This document shows, piece by piece, positions 62,143-64,000 of a stretch of DNA of 64,000 bases. This stretch comes from Enemella dayhoffiae. Its GTDB lineage: Bacteria; Actinomycetota; Actinomycetes; Propionibacteriales; Propionibacteriaceae. Location of the stretch: assembly GCF_002250625.1 (NCBI RefSeq), contig NZ_NMVQ01000009.1, positions 1-64,000 of the forward strand, given 5' to 3'. Each line of letters starts with the position of its first letter. The stretch's first letter is position 1. The notes beneath the pieces are model-generated. The model was not told where the DNA came from and did no database searches. It saw only the letters and a program-made list of their open reading frames with translations. The position numbers and the translations under genes are program-made.

Positions 62143-63392
62143 GCGCGGCGCCCGGCCCGGGCGATGAAGAGACGCACGACGAGGGCGAGCGCCGTTCCGA
62201 GCACCCAGGTCTGCGGGTCACGCTGATCCTGGCCCTGCTGTCGATGTTCGGCCCGTTCACCACCGACACCATCTTCCCCGCGTTCCAGAGCATGGGCGTG
62301 CAGTTCCAGGTGGACGCCGCCGCGATGCAGCAGGTGACCAGCGTCTACATGCTTGCCTTCGCCGGGATGAGCCTGTTCCACGGGCCGCTGTCCGACGCGC
62401 TCGGCCGCCGCCCGGTGATCATCGCCTCGACCGCGGTCTTCGCGCTGGCCTCCGTCGGCTGTGCGCTGGCGCCCAGCCTGCCGGTGCTGCTGTTCTTCCG
62501 CGCTATCCAGGGCCTGTGCGCCGGCGGTGGCACGATCGTCGCCCGAGCGGTGATCCCGGATCTGATGACCGGGCCCGCGGCCCAGCGGGCAATGGGGCAG
62601 GTGCAGATGATCTTCGGGTTGGCCCCGGCGGCAGCCCCGATCCTGGGCGGCTGGCTGCTCAAGCTCGGGCCGTGGCCGGTCATCTTCTGGTTCCTCGCCG
62701 TCTATGGCGTGGTGTGCCTGATCAGCGCCGCCTCCCTCCCCGAATCCCACCCGCGCGAACGGCGTACGCCCCTGCACCCGACCCGGGTGCTGAAGTCGCT
62801 GTCCGGCGTGCTCACCAGCCTCAGCTTCCTGCGGATGGCGCTGGCCGCCGGGCTGGGCTTCGGTGGGGTGTTCACGTACATCGGCGGGGCGCCGCTGTTC
62901 GTGGTGAACCTGCTCGGCAAGGGGGAGCGGGACTTCTGGATCCTGTTCGTTCCGCTGATCATCGGCATCATCTCCGGCTCCTGGACCTCCGGTCGGCTGG
63001 CCGCCCACTGGAGCCGGGACAAGGTGATCAGCCTCGGTTTCGTGGTCGCCCTGATCGGTGCCCTGCTGAATGTGCTGCAGGCCGCGCTGCACGCCCCGCC
63101 GCTGCCGTTCGCCGTGCTCGGGATCGGGGTGATGTCGTTCGGGATGATGATGCAGCTGCCCGCGATCCAGCTCCGGATGATGGACCACTTCCCCGACCGG
63201 CGCGGCGCGGTCGCCTCCGGTTCCGGCTTCCTGCAACTGCTGCTCGGGGCCGCGGTGACCGCCTTCGTCGCCCCGCACGTGGCCGGTTCGCTGCTGCAGT
63301 TCGCGATCGGTTCGCTGTGCGTGTTCGCGGCCGGCGGGCTGTTCTGGTGCTGGCACCTGATCAGCGTGCGCAGCAGCGGAACACACCCCTGA
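62139..63392 (+). CDS. MFS multidrug exporter, Bcr/CflA type
   Basis: The 417-residue major facilitator has a charged N-terminus (about 1-24), then twelve helices. The sequence FTTDTIFPAFQSMG in helix 1, the loop 2-3 motif GPLSDALGRRPVI (about 84-96), and RAIQGLCAGGGTIVARAV (about 123-140) place it in the Bcr/CflA drug-proton antiporter group. Natural substrate unknown. GTG 62139 overlaps the ccsB stop; longer frames upstream are shadows of resB/ccsB. The link to cytochrome c assembly is probably only transcriptional. Confidence 0.88.
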   Translation: MSAAPGPGDEETHDEGERRSEHPGLRVTLILALLSMFGPFTTDTIFPAFQSMGVQFQVDAAAMQQVTSVYMLAFAGMSLFHGPLSDALGRRPVIIASTAVFALASVGCALAPSLPVLLFFRAIQGLCAGGGTIVARAVIPDLMTGPAAQRAMGQVQMIFGLAPAAAPILGGWLLKLGPWPVIFWFLAVYGVVCLISAASLPESHPRERRTPLHPTRVLKSLSGVLTSLSFLRMALAAGLGFGGVFTYIGGAPLFVVNLLGKGERDFWILFVPLIIGIISGSWTSGRLAAHWSRDKVISLGFVVALIGALLNVLQAALHAPPLPFAVLGIGVMSFGMMMQLPAIQLRMMDHFPDRRGAVASGSGFLQLLLGAAVTAFVAPHVAGSLLQFAIGSLCVFAAGGLFWCWHLISVRSSGTHP

Positions 63393-63419
63393 CCGGTACG
63401 CGCCGCGGGACAATGGGGC

Positions 63420-63792
63420 GTGAGCATGATCGTCAAGCAACCGCTGACCGGACCGGCCACCTGGCGCGGCGCTGACCTGGCCGGGGTCACCGACTGGCTG
63501 CACGTGCTCAGCGCCGACGAGCTCGACGAGCTCGACCGGGCCCTCGCCCACGTCCGCGACGCCGGGCGTACGCCGCCCCGGCTGACCCGCGACGACTTCC
63601 CCCTGCCCACCCTCTCGAGCCGCCTGCAGGCGTACGCCGACGAACTCGAGAACGGGCGCGGCTTCGCGGTGCTGCGCGGACTGCCCGTCGACCGCTATCC
63701 GGATACCGACCTGGCTGAAGATGCCGAACGCCCGCACCTTGGCGCCGGAGTTTCCCGGCCGCAACGGGTTCCCGATCCCGGCGCTCGTCTGA
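63420..63792 (+). pseudogene. TauD/TfdA-like dioxygenase with internal deletion
   Basis: The 5' part encodes a normal family start: IVKQPLTGPATWRGADLAGV, then LTRDDFPLPTLSSRL and NGRGFAVLRGLPVDRYPDTD (about 80-98). At about 63710 the sequence jumps to WLKMPNARTLAPEFPGRNGF in the +1 frame, which is how such enzymes end; TGA is at 63790-63792. Roughly 200 central residues, with the iron and 2-oxoglutarate sites, are missing, so the product cannot be active. The existing frame runs on to 63833 as unrelated sequence. Start is GTG 63420 or ATG 63426. Confidence 0.75.
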
Positions 63793-63795
63793 GCC

Positions 63796-64000
63796 TCAGC
63801 GCCGCCGGCGCGGCTGGGCGTACAGCTTGCTGATCGGCAGCACGATCCGCACCGGCAGCATCTGCGACAGCTTGGCCAGCACCGCGTTGGCGCCGCCGTC
63901 GACCACGCTCGGCTGGTTGCGATAGAGCGCGCGGAAGGTGGACTGCACCACCTGCTCGGGGGTACGCCGCCAGGTCATCGCGTCGGGCTCGCCGGTGTTG
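63796..64000 (-). CDS. C-terminal end of a short-chain dehydrogenase-like protein (partial)
   Basis: About 67 residues are visible, running in from the right edge. GEPDAMTWRRTPEQVVQSTF and RALYRNQPSVVDGGANAVLA match the usual C-terminal helices of classical short-chain dehydrogenases (after the TGxF region), ending PISKLYAQPRRRR. The catalytic SYK part lies outside the window. The apparent ATG at 63978 is internal. It converges on the TauD pseudogene, three bases between stops. Confidence 0.65.
   Translation of the reverse strand, partial: NTGEPDAMTWRRTPEQVVQSTFRALYRNQPSVVDGGANAVLAKLSQMLPVRIVLPISKLYAQPRRRR

Overview
The window is high-GC chromosomal DNA from an actinobacterium, most likely of the order Propionibacteriales. 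That placement is inferred from gene content, codon usage (strong G/C at third positions) and gene order. I saw no rRNA, tRNA, CRISPR array, phage or intact insertion sequence. Gene order matches two blocks known from Mycobacterium tuberculosis, here side by side: lsr2-clpC-mutY-(membrane protein)-disA-radA (about 0.9-16 kb, compare Rv3597c-Rv3585), and a cysteine-rich protein-ppx-TIM barrel-proC-bldC-bS22-epimerase-acyltransferase-HAD-glutaredoxin-hemA-hemC-hemD-hemB followed by hemL-gpm-ccsX-ccdA-resB-ccsA (about 18-62 kb, compare Rv0495c-Rv0529). Accessory genes are inserted between these core genes.

Layout. 1-16 kb: nucleoid protein Lsr2, a coiled-coil protein, signal peptidase LepB, ClpC with a stress-type promoter, membrane proteins and a drug/metabolite exporter, a two-gene glycosyltransferase operon, a GNAT acetyltransferase, MutY, DisA and RadA. 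16-25 kb: an aminotransferase, a VOC protein, the Ppx/GppA block, a proline-dehydrogenase-like protein, a CPBP protease, and a sugar transporter with its kinase. 25-33 kb: one gene for a 2459-residue LPXTG surface protein with seven DUF11 repeats. 33-42 kb: Asd, ProC, a small ArsR regulator followed by a frameshifted VOC gene, AcuC, BldC, an exporter with a divergent CGNR regulator, the tiny ribosomal protein bS22, an epimerase and lipid enzymes. 43-50.6 kb: acyl-CoA ligase, glutaredoxin, the redox regulator Rex with its operator, and haem genes hemA, hemC, hemD and hemB. 50.6-55 kb: a cassette of an AtsK-type alkylsulfatase and an ABC importer lacking its ATPase, bracketed by two terminal-inverted-repeat elements. 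55-62 kb: iron-box-controlled bfd-bfr, hemL and the System II cytochrome c maturation operon. 62-64 kb: an MFS exporter, an internally deleted TauD pseudogene and the C-terminal end of a short-chain dehydrogenase.

How it fits together. From 44.7 to 62.1 kb the genes form a respiration unit: Rex senses NADH/NAD+, HemA/C/D/B/L make tetrapyrrole, Bfd/Bfr manage iron, and the ccs genes attach haem to cytochrome c. The most unusual signals are non-coding: arrays of short hairpins with a 29-bp period bounded by TGCAC (38.06-38.26 kb, a smaller relative at 12.66 kb); a second repeat family with terminal inverted repeats around the alkylsulfatase cassette; several genes whose stop codons lie inside repeats; and at least thirteen genes with a TANNNT-type -10 box 6-8 bases before the start codon, which predicts leaderless mRNAs.
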